From a virus: a DNA stretch of 32,352 nt. The stretch lies in IMG/VR virus record IMGVR_UViG_3300037189_022604, positions 1 through 32,352 of that record, one strand, 5' to 3'. Of this stretch, positions 22,135 to 29,382 are shown piece by piece. A model generated the notes under the pieces. It was not told the origin of the DNA and searched no databases. It saw nothing but the letters and a program-made list of their open reading frames with translations. The number at the start of each line of letters is the position of its first letter. The stretch's first letter is position 1. The position numbers and the translations under genes are program-made.

Positions 22135-22167
22135 TCACTAACAACTTACCTCTAACAACTAACAACT
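22120..22167 (+). repeat. ACTAACAACT-type repeat, including the MuF stop
   Basis: CTAACAACTAATCACTAACA-type units cover the last codons and stop of the MuF frame (ending in PTNN) and run up to the next ATG. No G occurs from about 22120 to the ATG. Confidence 0.65.
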
Positions 22168-22713
22168 ATGGACAGCCGTAACCTCGATCCGTTCCTCAAC
22201 AACATGGCCACGGCCATAAAGGCCGCCACGCCACGCATTGTGCACGAGATGGGCTCCGAAGCCGTCACGTATAGTAAGGAGAACTTTCGACGCCAGGCAT
22301 TCGACGGAAAACCTTGGCCCAAACGAAAAAAGGATAGGACACCGGGCCGGGCTGTCCTGATCAAGACCGGCCACCTGCGCAATAGCATACACATTACCAA
22401 CCAGTCCGCCGGCTCGGTCAGTATAGGCACCGACCTGCCATATGCTCAGATACACAACGACGGCGGAGTCATCCAGCACAGGGGGCGCGAAGTAGTGCTG
22501 AACTTCCGGAGAAAGGGTGGCAAGCTACTGTTGTCCAAGGTGCAGACAGAAAGCCAGCAGCGACTCATTACCGATATCCGTCGGGGCAATACGGGCGACT
22601 ATACCACCAGTATGCCACAGCGCCAGTTCCTCGGCATGACCACCGAGCTCCGCGACAAAATCATCGCCAACATCCGGCAGGAAATCACCTCCACCTTCCG
22701 CATCGTCCGCTAA
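22168..22713 (+). CDS. Virion morphogenesis protein (Mu gpG/gp31-like)
   Basis: A 181-aa protein of the phage virion morphogenesis family. Seen are an N-terminal helical part, GKPWPKRKKDRTPGR, then LIKTGHLRNSIHI, then the VSIGTDLPYAQIHNDGG core and RQFLGMTTELRDKI. The IKTGHLRNSI and YAQIHN motifs are diagnostic. It takes part in head-tail completion. It follows the MuF gene, as in Mu. Confidence 0.8.
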   Translation: MDSRNLDPFLNNMATAIKAATPRIVHEMGSEAVTYSKENFRRQAFDGKPWPKRKKDRTPGRAVLIKTGHLRNSIHITNQSAGSVSIGTDLPYAQIHNDGGVIQHRGREVVLNFRRKGGKLLLSKVQTESQQRLITDIRRGNTGDYTTSMPQRQFLGMTTELRDKIIANIRQEITSTFRIVR

Positions 22714-22814
22714 AATCTATCTACTATCTACTAACGACTATCTACTAACGACTCTCTACTATCTACTTTCGACTTTCTACTAACAACTAACCACTAACAA
22801 CTAACCACTAAAAA
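22714..22814 (+). repeat. A/C/T-only repeat, both unit types in series
   Basis: About 100 bp: CTATCTACT units followed by ACTAACAACTAACCACTAA units, leading to ATG 22815. The order (CTATCTACT type first, ACTAAC type nearer the ATG) is the same as at 19313-19398. Confidence 0.75.
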
Positions 22815-23369
22815 ATGAACTCCCCAATCGCCAACCTCTTCCTCGCACTTCAGGCCCGCATCGCTGGCCTGCACGACAACGACGGCAACAACTACTTCCG
22901 GTATGTAGATCAGGATACCGGGCAGCTGGAGATGCTGAAAAATGGCCGCTATCCGGTAAGCTGGCCCTGCGTGCTGATAGACGTAGATAAGATCGACTTC
23001 ACCGACGATGGCACGAGGATTCAAAGCGGCACGGGCACCGTAAGCCTGCGCATGGGCTTCCCGCCATACAGCGCCAGCAGCAACATTACACCGTCCGAGT
23101 ATCGCACCAAGGCGCTATACTACTACGACTTGGAGCAGGTGCTCTACCTGGCACTACAGCACTGGAACCCAAGCCAGCAGGAAGGCTTTGAGGCATTAGC
23201 CGATATCTTTGGTAGTTTCCGCCGCGCCAGTAGCGTCACCGAGCCGCGCGAGGACTTTGTCCGTGTCCGGCAGATAAGCTACACCATCGCGCTCGACGAT
23301 TACTCCGCCAAAAAACAGCAGCTCTTTGCCCCCGCCGCCCTCGACCTCAACATTGGAATCAATGCATAA
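22815..23369 (+). CDS. Putative neck/tail-completion protein (gp37 position)
   Basis: A 184-aa protein at the end of the plus-strand head module. It has a central strand pattern (VSWPCVLIDVDKIDFTDDGT, then GTGTVSLRMGFPPY) and a long C-terminal helix-strand (DDYSAKKQQLFAPAALDLN). Size and order after gpG suggest a DUF1834-like Mu gp37 relative that completes the tail or connects it to the head. Not certain from sequence. Its stop lies in the A-tract of the opposing terminator. Confidence 0.5.
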   Translation: MNSPIANLFLALQARIAGLHDNDGNNYFRYVDQDTGQLEMLKNGRYPVSWPCVLIDVDKIDFTDDGTRIQSGTGTVSLRMGFPPYSASSNITPSEYRTKALYYYDLEQVLYLALQHWNPSQQEGFEALADIFGSFRRASSVTEPREDFVRVRQISYTIALDDYSAKKQQLFAPAALDLNIGINA

Positions 23370-23394
23370 AAAAAGCCCCGGGTTTCCCCGGAGC
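23368..23394 (-). terminator. Terminator between the convergent modules
   Basis: On the minus strand a stem GCTCCGGG/CCCGGGGC (23394-23375) with one G-U pair and a 4-nt loop is followed by seven T (23374-23368). On the plus strand the same pair becomes a C-A mismatch and no T-tract follows, so it serves leftward transcripts of the accessory genes. Confidence 0.85.
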
Positions 23395-23426
23395 CTTCGC
23401 CTGATTCCCCTAATTATAGGGCAAAG

Positions 23427-23636
23427 CTAATATTGTTTTTTATCCTTTTTTAGTAGCTCCTCCTCGTCGGGTAAAAGTTTATCTAACAGGTCTACAAGAG
23501 GAACGATATTTTCATTATCACCATTTCTGGCGTCAGTCCCGGAGACCAAGGCAAGCCTGATACTTGTTGTTATAGCCCGCATCAATGATTCTCGGGAGTA
23601 AGCATCAGGTAACGTTATAGTTACTACTTGCGGCAT
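23427..23636 (-). CDS. Small hypothetical protein
   Basis: A 69-aa product, MPQVVTITLPDAYSRESLMR..., that starts with a short strand and ends in an acidic/Lys helix (PDEEELLKKDKKQY). It is separated by 2 nt from the antirepressor gene and is probably co-transcribed with it. No family recognised. Confidence 0.5.
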   Translation of the reverse strand: MPQVVTITLPDAYSRESLMRAITTSIRLALVSGTDARNGDNENIVPLVDLLDKLLPDEEELLKKDKKQY

Positions 23637-23638
23637 AT

Positions 23639-24316
23639 CTATTGATTTTCGTGGTTAAACAATGCTAACTGTTGGGCGTCGTATTCCTTTTGCTTTGCCT
23701 TTATTGGCTCGAAAAGCGACTTAATCGCTTTTCGTTGCAGCAAAATCAAAACGTAACGCTCTTCGGCGAACACAAACCCATCCACTTGCATAAAAGCCGT
23801 TGTCCAGCGCTTCGATGGCTTGTACTCACTGCCGCTTCGTTGTGTTTTACCTCGTAACAATTGTAGAACATGTGCATAACGATAGTAAACTATACCGTCA
23901 ACATCTATGCGGTCGATACCCGCTAAACCTTGGCAGTAGGCGCCATACTTCCGAATGCTCGGCAATACATCCATGGTTACCCACTTTTGGAACGCTTTCG
24001 CCTCTTCTTTTCGGCTTTGGAAAATCAGAGTGTACAACCCTGACTCATTTACAAAATGGCTTTCCCTACCCTGACCTGAGGTATATACTGTATACCTCAG
24101 CCTCTGATAATCTTCCAAGCTTTTAACAGCCATTTTGTTGTTTTGGATACCCAGTGCATCACATACGTCTTTAGCCAGAAACCAAGGCTCCCCGGCTATC
24201 ATTTCTACCTGAATGCTTTGGTCGGAAAAGAAAAAGGATAGTTCGTTTCCTGAACTACTGGTCATCGGGCCGCTACTATTATTCGCGATCTTTTGATGGT
24301 GCTGTTTGTTTGGCAT
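23639..24316 (-). CDS. Bro-N domain antirepressor-like protein
   Basis: A 225-aa protein. Residues about 27-130 carry the Bro-N pattern: WFLAKDVCDALGIQNNKMAV, then HFVNESGLYTLIFQSRKEEA and FQKWVTMDVLPSIRKYGAY. This is shared by phage antirepressors. The C-terminal 90 residues are basic and of unknown fold (EYKPSKRWTTAFMQVDGFVF). It likely binds DNA or a repressor to control the lytic choice. Its start codon lies in a 15-bp inverted repeat. Confidence 0.75.
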   Translation of the reverse strand: MPNKQHHQKIANNSSGPMTSSSGNELSFFFSDQSIQVEMIAGEPWFLAKDVCDALGIQNNKMAVKSLEDYQRLRYTVYTSGQGRESHFVNESGLYTLIFQSRKEEAKAFQKWVTMDVLPSIRKYGAYCQGLAGIDRIDVDGIVYYRYAHVLQLLRGKTQRSGSEYKPSKRWTTAFMQVDGFVFAEERYVLILLQRKAIKSLFEPIKAKQKEYDAQQLALFNHENQ

Positions 24317-24420
24317 ATATACTTAAGCTAATAAGTGCAGGCATAAAAATACCCCCGTGTGCCAAACAAACAGCCTCATGAAAGGATGTGTTAACCGGAT
24401 TGACTACCGGTTCACGGGGG
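24301..24420 (-). promoter_or_regulatory. Structured leader covering the antirepressor start codon
   Basis: On the minus transcript, CCCCCGTG (24420-24413) pairs with CACGGGGG (24359-24352), and AACCGG with CCGGTT (24412-24407 with 24398-24393). GCTGTTTGTTTGGCA (24374-24360) pairs perfectly with TGCCAAACAAACAGC (24315-24301), which contains the TG of the start codon and the next four codons. The long helices cross, so an H-type pseudoknot is possible; either way, the start would be occluded. Could also be DNA operator half-sites. Confidence 0.5.
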
Positions 24421-24490
24421 CTTAATCTTGAAAAAAATACTGAACGGGAACTCATGAACTATTTGTTTGGCTCCCCAAATGTATGATTAT

Positions 24491-25381
24491 TTATTGACCT
24501 TCAACAATACTAGTCGCTTTGTGGTCCTTAAACGTGATATTAAGATTCAACCACGGGCAATCGGCGCCTATGCAGCCCTTGGCCACACCTCTATAAATCC
24601 ATATCTCCGTTTTACCCGCCGCTGTGTAATTAACGGCCACATTGTTTGGCTCTGTAAGAGAAGCAAGGCACATTTCATCTGTCATGCCTATCCACACTTT
24701 GTTCGCCATTATTCGCGCGGCATTTTGGGCACCATATTTTTTTACAAGCTCTTGCCTATACTTGGCCATATCAACATTAGCCTCCTTATCCCTTTTCGCA
24801 CGCTCTATCGCGGCAACGGAGTCGTCATAGGCCTTCTTTATAGCGCGTTCTCGCGCAACCGCGGCCACGTGGGCCTGTATCACACTGTCATTCCTGCGTC
24901 TTTCTTCTTGTAACGAATCACTTTTACGTTGCTGATCGGCTTGGTATTGAGCGCTGTAATATTTATAAAGTGTATACTCGTTTTGGTAATTGGTTGCGTC
25001 AAATGCTAATCCCGACCTACGGATGTCGGCAAAGTATCCATCGCAACCTTGGTAGACTTTTAATTCACGATTGGCCTGTACATCTCGTTTGTACATGTCA
25101 AATTGCTCCTGCAATTTGTACAAACTCATGCTAACCAGGTATTCATTACCGCCCTGGCTGTAAGATGCCGCAAGGTCATCTTTGGTATACCGCTGAATCG
25201 CGGAAGTTCTACCCCGGTAAGTAAATGAATCTAAATTGTAGCCCATCTTCAGGATGGTTACTTTTCTATTGCGCAGTTTATTAACTCCGGCACCAATAAT
25301 GTGCGCAAGTCCATTTTGAGCGCTTAAGTCATAAGCTGTAAATAAAGCCAGCAATACAAGGCCAGCAGCGATTTTTTTCAT
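24491..25381 (-). CDS. Exported protein with BamE/SmpA-like C-terminus
   Basis: A 296-aa protein with a Sec signal peptide (MKKIAAGLVLLALFTAYDLS, cleaved near SAQ). The mature part has an N-terminal globular region, a coiled, Arg/Glu-rich middle (RKSDSLQEERRRNDSVIQAH, then RAIKKAYDDSVAAIERAKRD), and a C-terminal VWIGMTDEMCLASLTEPNNV with WIYRG and LNITFKDHKATSI. This C-terminus resembles the SmpA/OmlA (BamE) fold. It sits amid early/accessory phage genes, so it is probably a host-altering (moron) gene. The start is ATG 25381, not the ATG 39 nt upstream. Confidence 0.55.
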   Translation of the reverse strand: MKKIAAGLVLLALFTAYDLSAQNGLAHIIGAGVNKLRNRKVTILKMGYNLDSFTYRGRTSAIQRYTKDDLAASYSQGGNEYLVSMSLYKLQEQFDMYKRDVQANRELKVYQGCDGYFADIRRSGLAFDATNYQNEYTLYKYYSAQYQADQQRKSDSLQEERRRNDSVIQAHVAAVARERAIKKAYDDSVAAIERAKRDKEANVDMAKYRQELVKKYGAQNAARIMANKVWIGMTDEMCLASLTEPNNVAVNYTAAGKTEIWIYRGVAKGCIGADCPWLNLNITFKDHKATSIVEGQ

Positions 25382-25448
25382 GGTTAAACGTTTTTTGCAA
25401 AAAAAGTTAATATTAATCATCCCCGCAACGGGGAAAACACCCTTTTAT

Positions 25449-25775
25449 TTATAAGTCCCACACCAGCCATGGGTACTTTTCCCGCAGCTCCGCACAGCCC
25501 ACGCCCTCATTCATCAGGCGCTTAATATCAGAGTGGTAATCGTCCACCACCCGCGGTATCGTGTCGGTGCTGAGGAAGAACTCGCGCTCCAGCTCCAGCA
25601 ACACAAGGTCATACCGCAGCTTCCGCAGCTTGGCGTAATAATAGTAGCGGTGTATAAGAGCTATGTTCCGCGCCTCGTTCAGCTCGGGATTGCGCCCCTT
25701 CCTGCCAGCCTCCGCATCGCGCAGCTCGTGCCCGAAGAGGTCCGTATACATTCGTTTCCCGCGTTGGTATGCCAT
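25449..25775 (-). CDS. Small basic protein, Mor/late-activator position
   Basis: A 108-aa, Arg/Tyr-rich helical protein: RGKRMYTDLFGHELRDAEAG, then ARNIALIHRYYYYAKLRKLR, and VDDYHSDIKRLMNEGV. It lies next to the GemA-like gene, the slot of the Mu middle activator Mor. A helix-turn-helix is possible around LRYDLVLLELEREFFLSTDT (a strand/helix with turn), but I do not see a clear Mor motif. An activator role is inference by synteny. Confidence 0.4.
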   Translation of the reverse strand: MAYQRGKRMYTDLFGHELRDAEAGRKGRNPELNEARNIALIHRYYYYAKLRKLRYDLVLLELEREFFLSTDTIPRVVDDYHSDIKRLMNEGVGCAELREKYPWLVWDL

Positions 25776-25788
25776 GGCTAAAACTGGT

Positions 25789-26190
25789 TTAAAGGGCCTT
25801 TAAAAACGACTTATACACGGCTTCAAATTGCGTCAGCAGCACCGTCAGCTCCTTCACGGTGTGGGCATTGAGCGGCTTCTTAAACTTGCCAAACTGCTCG
25901 CACCAGCCGGAGAGGCGCTGCATATCCACCTTTCGTGTGCCCGGCAGGTGCCAGCGCATCTCGTGGCAAATGGCCACCATTTTCCGGCGCATGCGCTGCT
26001 TGGCCTCGGCATCCGGGTCGGCACGTTGCAGGTGCTGGATGAGCTGCGTCGCCCCAGCCCGGTCCATCTTGCTCACACGCCCTTCGCTATTGGGGCTAAA
26101 CCCCAGCACAATCGCGTCCGCGTCCGGCGGGTTAATCCGCCCCATCATTGTCTTTATTGCCTTAATCTGCTCCTTTGTTATCGCTTCCAT
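25789..26190 (-). CDS. gemA: GemA/Mu gp16-like regulatory protein
   Basis: A 133-aa protein of the Mu gp16 (GemA, DUF1018) type. It has the N-terminal KEQIKAIKTMMGRINPPDAD, then MRRKMVAICHEMRWHLPGTR (the conserved R.K...IC...W) and a C-terminal SGWCEQFGKFKKPLNAHTVK helix pattern. In Mu GemA modifies host gene expression or supercoiling-dependent genes early in growth. It is followed by the presumed Mor-position gene, as in Mu. Confidence 0.7.
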   Translation of the reverse strand: MEAITKEQIKAIKTMMGRINPPDADAIVLGFSPNSEGRVSKMDRAGATQLIQHLQRADPDAEAKQRMRRKMVAICHEMRWHLPGTRKVDMQRLSGWCEQFGKFKKPLNAHTVKELTVLLTQFEAVYKSFLKAL

Positions 26191-26211
26191 ACCAGGTACT
26201 TTCTCCTTATT

Positions 26212-26281
26212 ACTTTTTACTCTCTACTATCTACTATCTACCATCTACTCTCTACTCTCTACCCTCTACTTTAGACTCTAA
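26212..26281 (+). repeat. CTATCTACT-type intergenic repeat in the early region
   Basis: About 70 bp of CTACTATCTACTATCTACCA-type units, without G on plus, between the gemA-like start and the stop of the next gene upstream. Here both flanking genes are minus, yet the repeat polarity is unchanged. Confidence 0.75.
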
Positions 26282-26286
26282 ACCCC

Positions 26287-26739
26287 CTACGCCTGATACC
26301 AATTCGTCTCGTACATCGCCTTCTTGATATACGTTTCTGGGTCGGCCTTGCTTTTCCACGTATTGTGGCTCAAGTGCCACAAGTAGCCCTTCAATCGGCC
26401 CACCACTGCCGCCCGCTTCACATACGATAGGTTCTCCCATGCCTTCAACGCTCGCTGCCGGTTCACTGGCTTACCATACGGCACATAAAAGTCCGCGTCA
26501 AAGTCCAGCTCCTTTTTTTCAATAAGCACTTTAATTCGGTCGGTCTCCCATGCAGCCGCATAGTGCTGCACCAGACGGGTGGGAGCCTTGCACTTTAGCC
26601 ATTGTTTGCCGCGGTCGTCCAGCAGGGCCTCGCTAAAGTCTATACTGATCAGTGGCGCATCATCGCCACCTTCCGGCTCTCCATACACCAGCTTCACAGT
26701 GCCCTCAAAGCCGTCCGAAGTGATATATACATTTTTCAT
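26287..26739 (-). CDS. Hypothetical early protein
   Basis: A 150-aa protein that starts MKNVYITSDGFEGTVKLVYG. It has an N-terminal beta part (APLISIDFSEALLDDRGKQW), a basic C-terminal half with RLKGYLWHLSHNTWKSKADP and a final ETNWYQA. ATG 26739 is one base after the upstream stop (TAGCATG), so I prefer it over the longer ORF. Family not recognised. Confidence 0.55.
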   Translation of the reverse strand: MKNVYITSDGFEGTVKLVYGEPEGGDDAPLISIDFSEALLDDRGKQWLKCKAPTRLVQHYAAAWETDRIKVLIEKKELDFDADFYVPYGKPVNRQRALKAWENLSYVKRAAVVGRLKGYLWHLSHNTWKSKADPETYIKKAMYETNWYQA

Positions 26740-26740
26740 G

Positions 26741-27076
26741 CTAAAAAAGTGTTGTTTGCTGCAGCGGGTATCCCAACCCCGCCACCTTACCCAATGCGTT
26801 ATTATCCTCATACAGCCGCTGCCGGGCTACACCATGGTTGTGGATTGCCTGCTCTACCTCCGCTAGCTCCGCTTCCATGCTGGTAATTTCCACCGCCAGT
26901 ATATGCATAGCGCTCATAATATAATCCCTATTCCCGGCCATGCTTTCTGTCAGCCAATAGGCGTCCTTGTGTCTGCTCAGCGTCAAGTGCTGGCTCGCCT
27001 TCTCGGCAATCTTGCCCCGCAGCTCTTCCAGCCGGCACGAGTAATTTGCCAGCTCCCGCTTACTCAGTAGCGCCAT
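26741..27076 (-). CDS. Hypothetical coiled-coil early protein
   Basis: A 111-aa, largely helical protein: ANYSCRLEELRGKIAEKASQ and HILAVEITSMEAELAEVEQA, with heptad-like spacing. It has no DNA-binding motif visible. It starts at ATG 27076, two bases downstream of the ASCH-like stop, and is followed by a tightly spaced gene. Confidence 0.5.
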   Translation of the reverse strand: MALLSKRELANYSCRLEELRGKIAEKASQHLTLSRHKDAYWLTESMAGNRDYIMSAMHILAVEITSMEAELAEVEQAIHNHGVARQRLYEDNNALGKVAGLGYPLQQTTLF

Positions 27077-27078
27077 AA

Positions 27079-27555
27079 CTATTGTCTAGATTTAACATTG
27101 TCTATTATTAATTTGCGCCACAAAATCCAGTGGCCGATAAATATTTCCGGCCCCCAGAAGTTCCTCATCAACGAGCCGCAGCCCCATATTTGCTTCGGCA
27201 ACTCCGTGTGCCTAAAGCCATCCACAAACGCTATCGCATCTACCTGATAGCCGACAAATTGAATACAAGGCTTAACCCCTGCGCTGGCAAAAAACTCCCG
27301 CTCACTTGCGCAGGCCCAGTTAGGCCATACATCAATAACAAGCTCTCCCCTCAAATCGCGGGTGATACGTACCGTATGCACCGCCACTATAGGCCGCTCC
27401 GCCAACTTGCGCACATACTTCGTGCGCAGCCCGCTATACAGAAAAGCCATCTGCCCCACCTTCGGCGGAGTCCGCCTAAAAGCCCGTATCGTCCCAATCT
27501 TACTGCCGTCCAATACCCACGGCACAAACTGCTCTTTAAAGTTGTATGCTGGCAT
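27079..27555 (-). CDS. ASCH/PUA-like protein
   Basis: A 158-aa protein. The N-terminus YNFKEQFVPWVLDGSKIGTI, then RRTPPKVGQMAFLYSGLRTK, matches ASCH (PUA-fold) proteins, in which the K.G.T.R pattern and the following Lys/Arg bind nucleic acid or nucleotides. The remainder is unusual. ASCH proteins act in RNA or modified-nucleotide binding. It overlaps the upstream gene by 20 nt. Confidence 0.6.
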   Translation of the reverse strand: MPAYNFKEQFVPWVLDGSKIGTIRAFRRTPPKVGQMAFLYSGLRTKYVRKLAERPIVAVHTVRITRDLRGELVIDVWPNWACASEREFFASAGVKPCIQFVGYQVDAIAFVDGFRHTELPKQIWGCGSLMRNFWGPEIFIGHWILWRKLIIDNVKSRQ

Positions 27556-27790
27556 CGGCTTTAGGTGGGGTTTTTGTCGCGATATAATTAATTTTCATCA
27601 TCCATACCCATCTTTTGCTATCCCACTTATATACGCTAGAATTTTCCAAAATCCGGGCGTTTGGGTTGTCGCCAAAAGCCATGAATAATAATTGTTTGTC
27701 ATTTAGCCATCCAATGGCTTTACCTTTTATCTGCACCGCATCGGGGTACTCCTTTTGCCACTGTTTGAGTGACTTCTTTTTCGTTTCCAT
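27536..27790 (-). CDS. Hypothetical early protein
   Basis: An 84-aa basic protein (METKKKSLKQWQKEYPDAVQ, with KAIGWLNDKQLLFMAFGDNP in the middle). Beta-strands and aromatic residues near SVYKWDSKRWVWMMKIN suggest a small beta fold. No family recognised. Overlaps the ASCH-like gene by 20 nt. Confidence 0.5.
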   Translation of the reverse strand: METKKKSLKQWQKEYPDAVQIKGKAIGWLNDKQLLFMAFGDNPNARILENSSVYKWDSKRWVWMMKINYIATKTPPKADASIQL

Positions 27791-27821
27791 TTTACATATT
27801 GCGTACCGCGCCCGGTTGATT

Positions 27822-27858
27822 TACAACTAACAACTAACCACTTACAACTAACAACTAA
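27822..27858 (+). repeat. ACTAACAACT-type repeat
   Basis: CAACTAACAACTAACCACTT and the following units form 37 bp without G on the plus strand. It includes the stop codon of the Cys-rich 36-aa ORF. Confidence 0.7.
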
Positions 27859-27965
27859 ACGCTTACCGCGTCCACCGCGCCGCAAGTATCACAGATGAAC
27901 ACTCCGCAATACCCCTTCATAACGCACGGACCCGAACACACTGGCGCTGTCATATCCCCAACCAT
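27855..27965 (-). CDS. Short Cys-rich protein (zinc-ribbon-like)
   Basis: A 36-codon frame on the minus strand from ATG 27965 (or 27953) encodes VCSGPCVMKGYC, then CDTCGAVDAVSV. The CxxxC and CxxC pairs look like a zinc ribbon. It fills a 230-bp gap otherwise empty apart from repeat and hairpin. Similar tiny zinc proteins occur in early phage regions (Mu Com is a zinc protein), but there is no direct similarity I can claim. Confidence 0.45.
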   Translation of the reverse strand: MVGDMTAPVCSGPCVMKGYCGVFICDTCGAVDAVSV

Positions 27966-27984
27966 TTGAGTATCCGCCGCCAGA

Positions 27985-28007
27985 GCGGAGGGCGGTTTGC
28001 CCTCCGC
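27985..28007 (-). other. 9-bp hairpin between early genes
   Basis: GCGGAGGGC pairs perfectly with GCCCTCCGC across a 5-nt loop. There is no T-tract. It lies between the 89-aa gene stop and the Cys-rich start, so may be an attenuator or an mRNA-stability element. Confidence 0.5.
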
Positions 28008-28022
28008 AGGTCGGCCGCAGTT

Positions 28023-28292
28023 TCATATACTGTCAGCAGCAACAGCCGCTTTGCCTGTTTTCGGTTCATGAGTGTGAATGAGTATGGTTCGTGGGTGTTC
28101 GCAAAGGCGGCTAATGCGGGCATTCATTTCCGCCTTTACGCGGAAGGTCTCTAAATCGCTCCACTGGGTATCTCCGGCCCGCATGGCCTTTATCTTGTAT
28201 ACCACTGTATTATTGCCAGCCCACCGTTCCGCAGTCCGCAGAAGGGTATAGCCATCGGCCAGCAGCTTCGCCTGGTCTCGCTTATTAAGCAC
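28023..28292 (-). CDS. Hypothetical early protein
   Basis: An 89-aa protein starting MLNKRDQAKLLADGYTLLRT, with TVVYKIKAMRAGDTQWSDLE in the middle and a C-terminus EPKTGKAAVAADSI. Overlaps the Gam start by 8 nt, so translation is likely coupled. No family recognised. Confidence 0.5.
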   Translation of the reverse strand: MLNKRDQAKLLADGYTLLRTAERWAGNNTVVYKIKAMRAGDTQWSDLETFRVKAEMNARISRLCEHPRTILIHTHEPKTGKAAVAADSI

Positions 28293-28809
28293 TGGCCACC
28301 TCCTCTTTTTTCAGCTCAATAAAGAAGTGCTCATCCTGCACCACGCGGAGGCCACAGTTCGCCAGCTCTTGGGCCACCATTTCCTCGTCGCGGCTCAGCA
28401 GCAGCAGCTCCTTGTTAACCTCGGTCTTAGTCCGCACAAATTCAGGGAGCACATGGGCGACCATGCTCAGCACTTTTTCCCACGTCCATTTCGGTAGCGT
28501 CTTTAACGCCGGTGTGCCCATCCTAAAACCAACTGTGCCATGCTCCGTTGCCCAGCTGCGTTTAGTAGCAAATATTTCGGCCTTGTGTTCGGTACAGTAG
28601 GTTTGTATCACTTCCTGAGCAGCATCTTTCTGCTCCGCCAGCGCCGCCAGAGTGTCGGCATACTTATCGCGCACCTTGGTTATTTCAAGGTCCATTTTCG
28701 CCGCCTTGGCCGCTATGCTGGCGTCCGCCGTAGCATAGTCGTGCATAGCCTGGTTAAACTGCTCCAGTGTTACACCCGTAACCACTTTTTTACTCTCTCT
28801 TTTCGCCAT
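28285..28809 (-). CDS. gam: Host-nuclease inhibitor Gam family
   Basis: A 174-aa protein matching Mu Gam. It has a long N-terminal coiled coil (KMDLEITKVRDKYADTLAAL then AEQKDAAQEVIQTYC), the central HGTVGFRMGTPALKTLPKWT motif and the tail FVRTKTEVNKELLL. Mu Gam dimers bind DNA ends and block RecBCD-type exonucleases, protecting incoming linear DNA. Location in the early operon agrees. Confidence 0.75.
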   Translation of the reverse strand: MAKRESKKVVTGVTLEQFNQAMHDYATADASIAAKAAKMDLEITKVRDKYADTLAALAEQKDAAQEVIQTYCTEHKAEIFATKRSWATEHGTVGFRMGTPALKTLPKWTWEKVLSMVAHVLPEFVRTKTEVNKELLLLSRDEEMVAQELANCGLRVVQDEHFFIELKKEEVASA

Positions 28810-28823
28810 TGTATGGTTTAGTT

Positions 28824-29153
28824 TTAGTTTAATAATCTCCGTTTTGCATTCTTATCAATGCTCCCTACTATATCGTTGATCAGTAGGTTAGTATAGGGGT
28901 CGTGCTCCGCGGTTACCTGTGCCCAAATCTGCACAAAGGCCAGCGCTTCATGTGGCCACAAGCTCAGCTTGCACTTCCAGTTGGTCCGTGAAGCATTTTC
29001 AAACCAGTCCACAAGGAACACGAGAAACTCACGTAGTAGCTGGTCGTGCTCGCCTTCCACGTCGAAGTTGGCCAGCAGCCATTTATGCAGCACCAGCAGC
29101 GCTTGTATCTGGTCTGGTGTGAGTAGCTTTTGGAAACATTGCCTTTTGTTCAC
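28824..29153 (-). CDS. Hypothetical early protein (GTG start)
   Basis: A 109-aa helical protein starting at GTG 29153 (MNKRQCFQKLLTPDQIQALL) inside the DnaA-like gene's end, overlapping by 71 nt. The middle is hydrophobic with HKWLLANFDVEGEHDQLLRE and EFLVFLVDWFENASRTN. No transmembrane run is strong enough. Unknown function; no ATG is available in the frame, so the GTG start is inferred. Confidence 0.45.
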   Translation of the reverse strand: MNKRQCFQKLLTPDQIQALLVLHKWLLANFDVEGEHDQLLREFLVFLVDWFENASRTNWKCKLSLWPHEALAFVQIWAQVTAEHDPYTNLLINDIVGSIDKNAKRRLLN

Positions 29154-29382
29154 CTGATTGCATTTTTAACTCGTTAACCAATTGGTCTACCCGCATTCTC
29201 CACTCCGGGTAAACACTCATGTAATCCCGCACCTGCTTTATGTGGTGCAATACCGTTGTGTGGTCCATACCACCCATCAACCTGCCCAGGTACTTTGCGG
29301 AAACCGTCGGGTAAACCTCGCGCATGCAATAGATTACGGCCCTCCGCACATCCACATACTCACGCTTACGCGTCCGCGCCAT
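29083..29382 (-). CDS. DnaA C-terminal domain-like DNA-binding protein
   Basis: A 99-aa protein. Residues about 10-55 match the DnaA DNA-binding domain: RRAVIYCMREVYPTVSAKYL, then the DnaA signature helix in MGGMDHTTVLHHIKQVRDYM (the M.HTTVLHH box). It lacks the ATPase part. It may bind DnaA boxes to steer host replication, or serve as a regulator. ATG 29382 is preferred to a GTG upstream. Confidence 0.75.
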   Translation of the reverse strand: MARTRKREYVDVRRAVIYCMREVYPTVSAKYLGRLMGGMDHTTVLHHIKQVRDYMSVYPEWRMRVDQLVNELKMQSGEQKAMFPKATHTRPDTSAAGAA

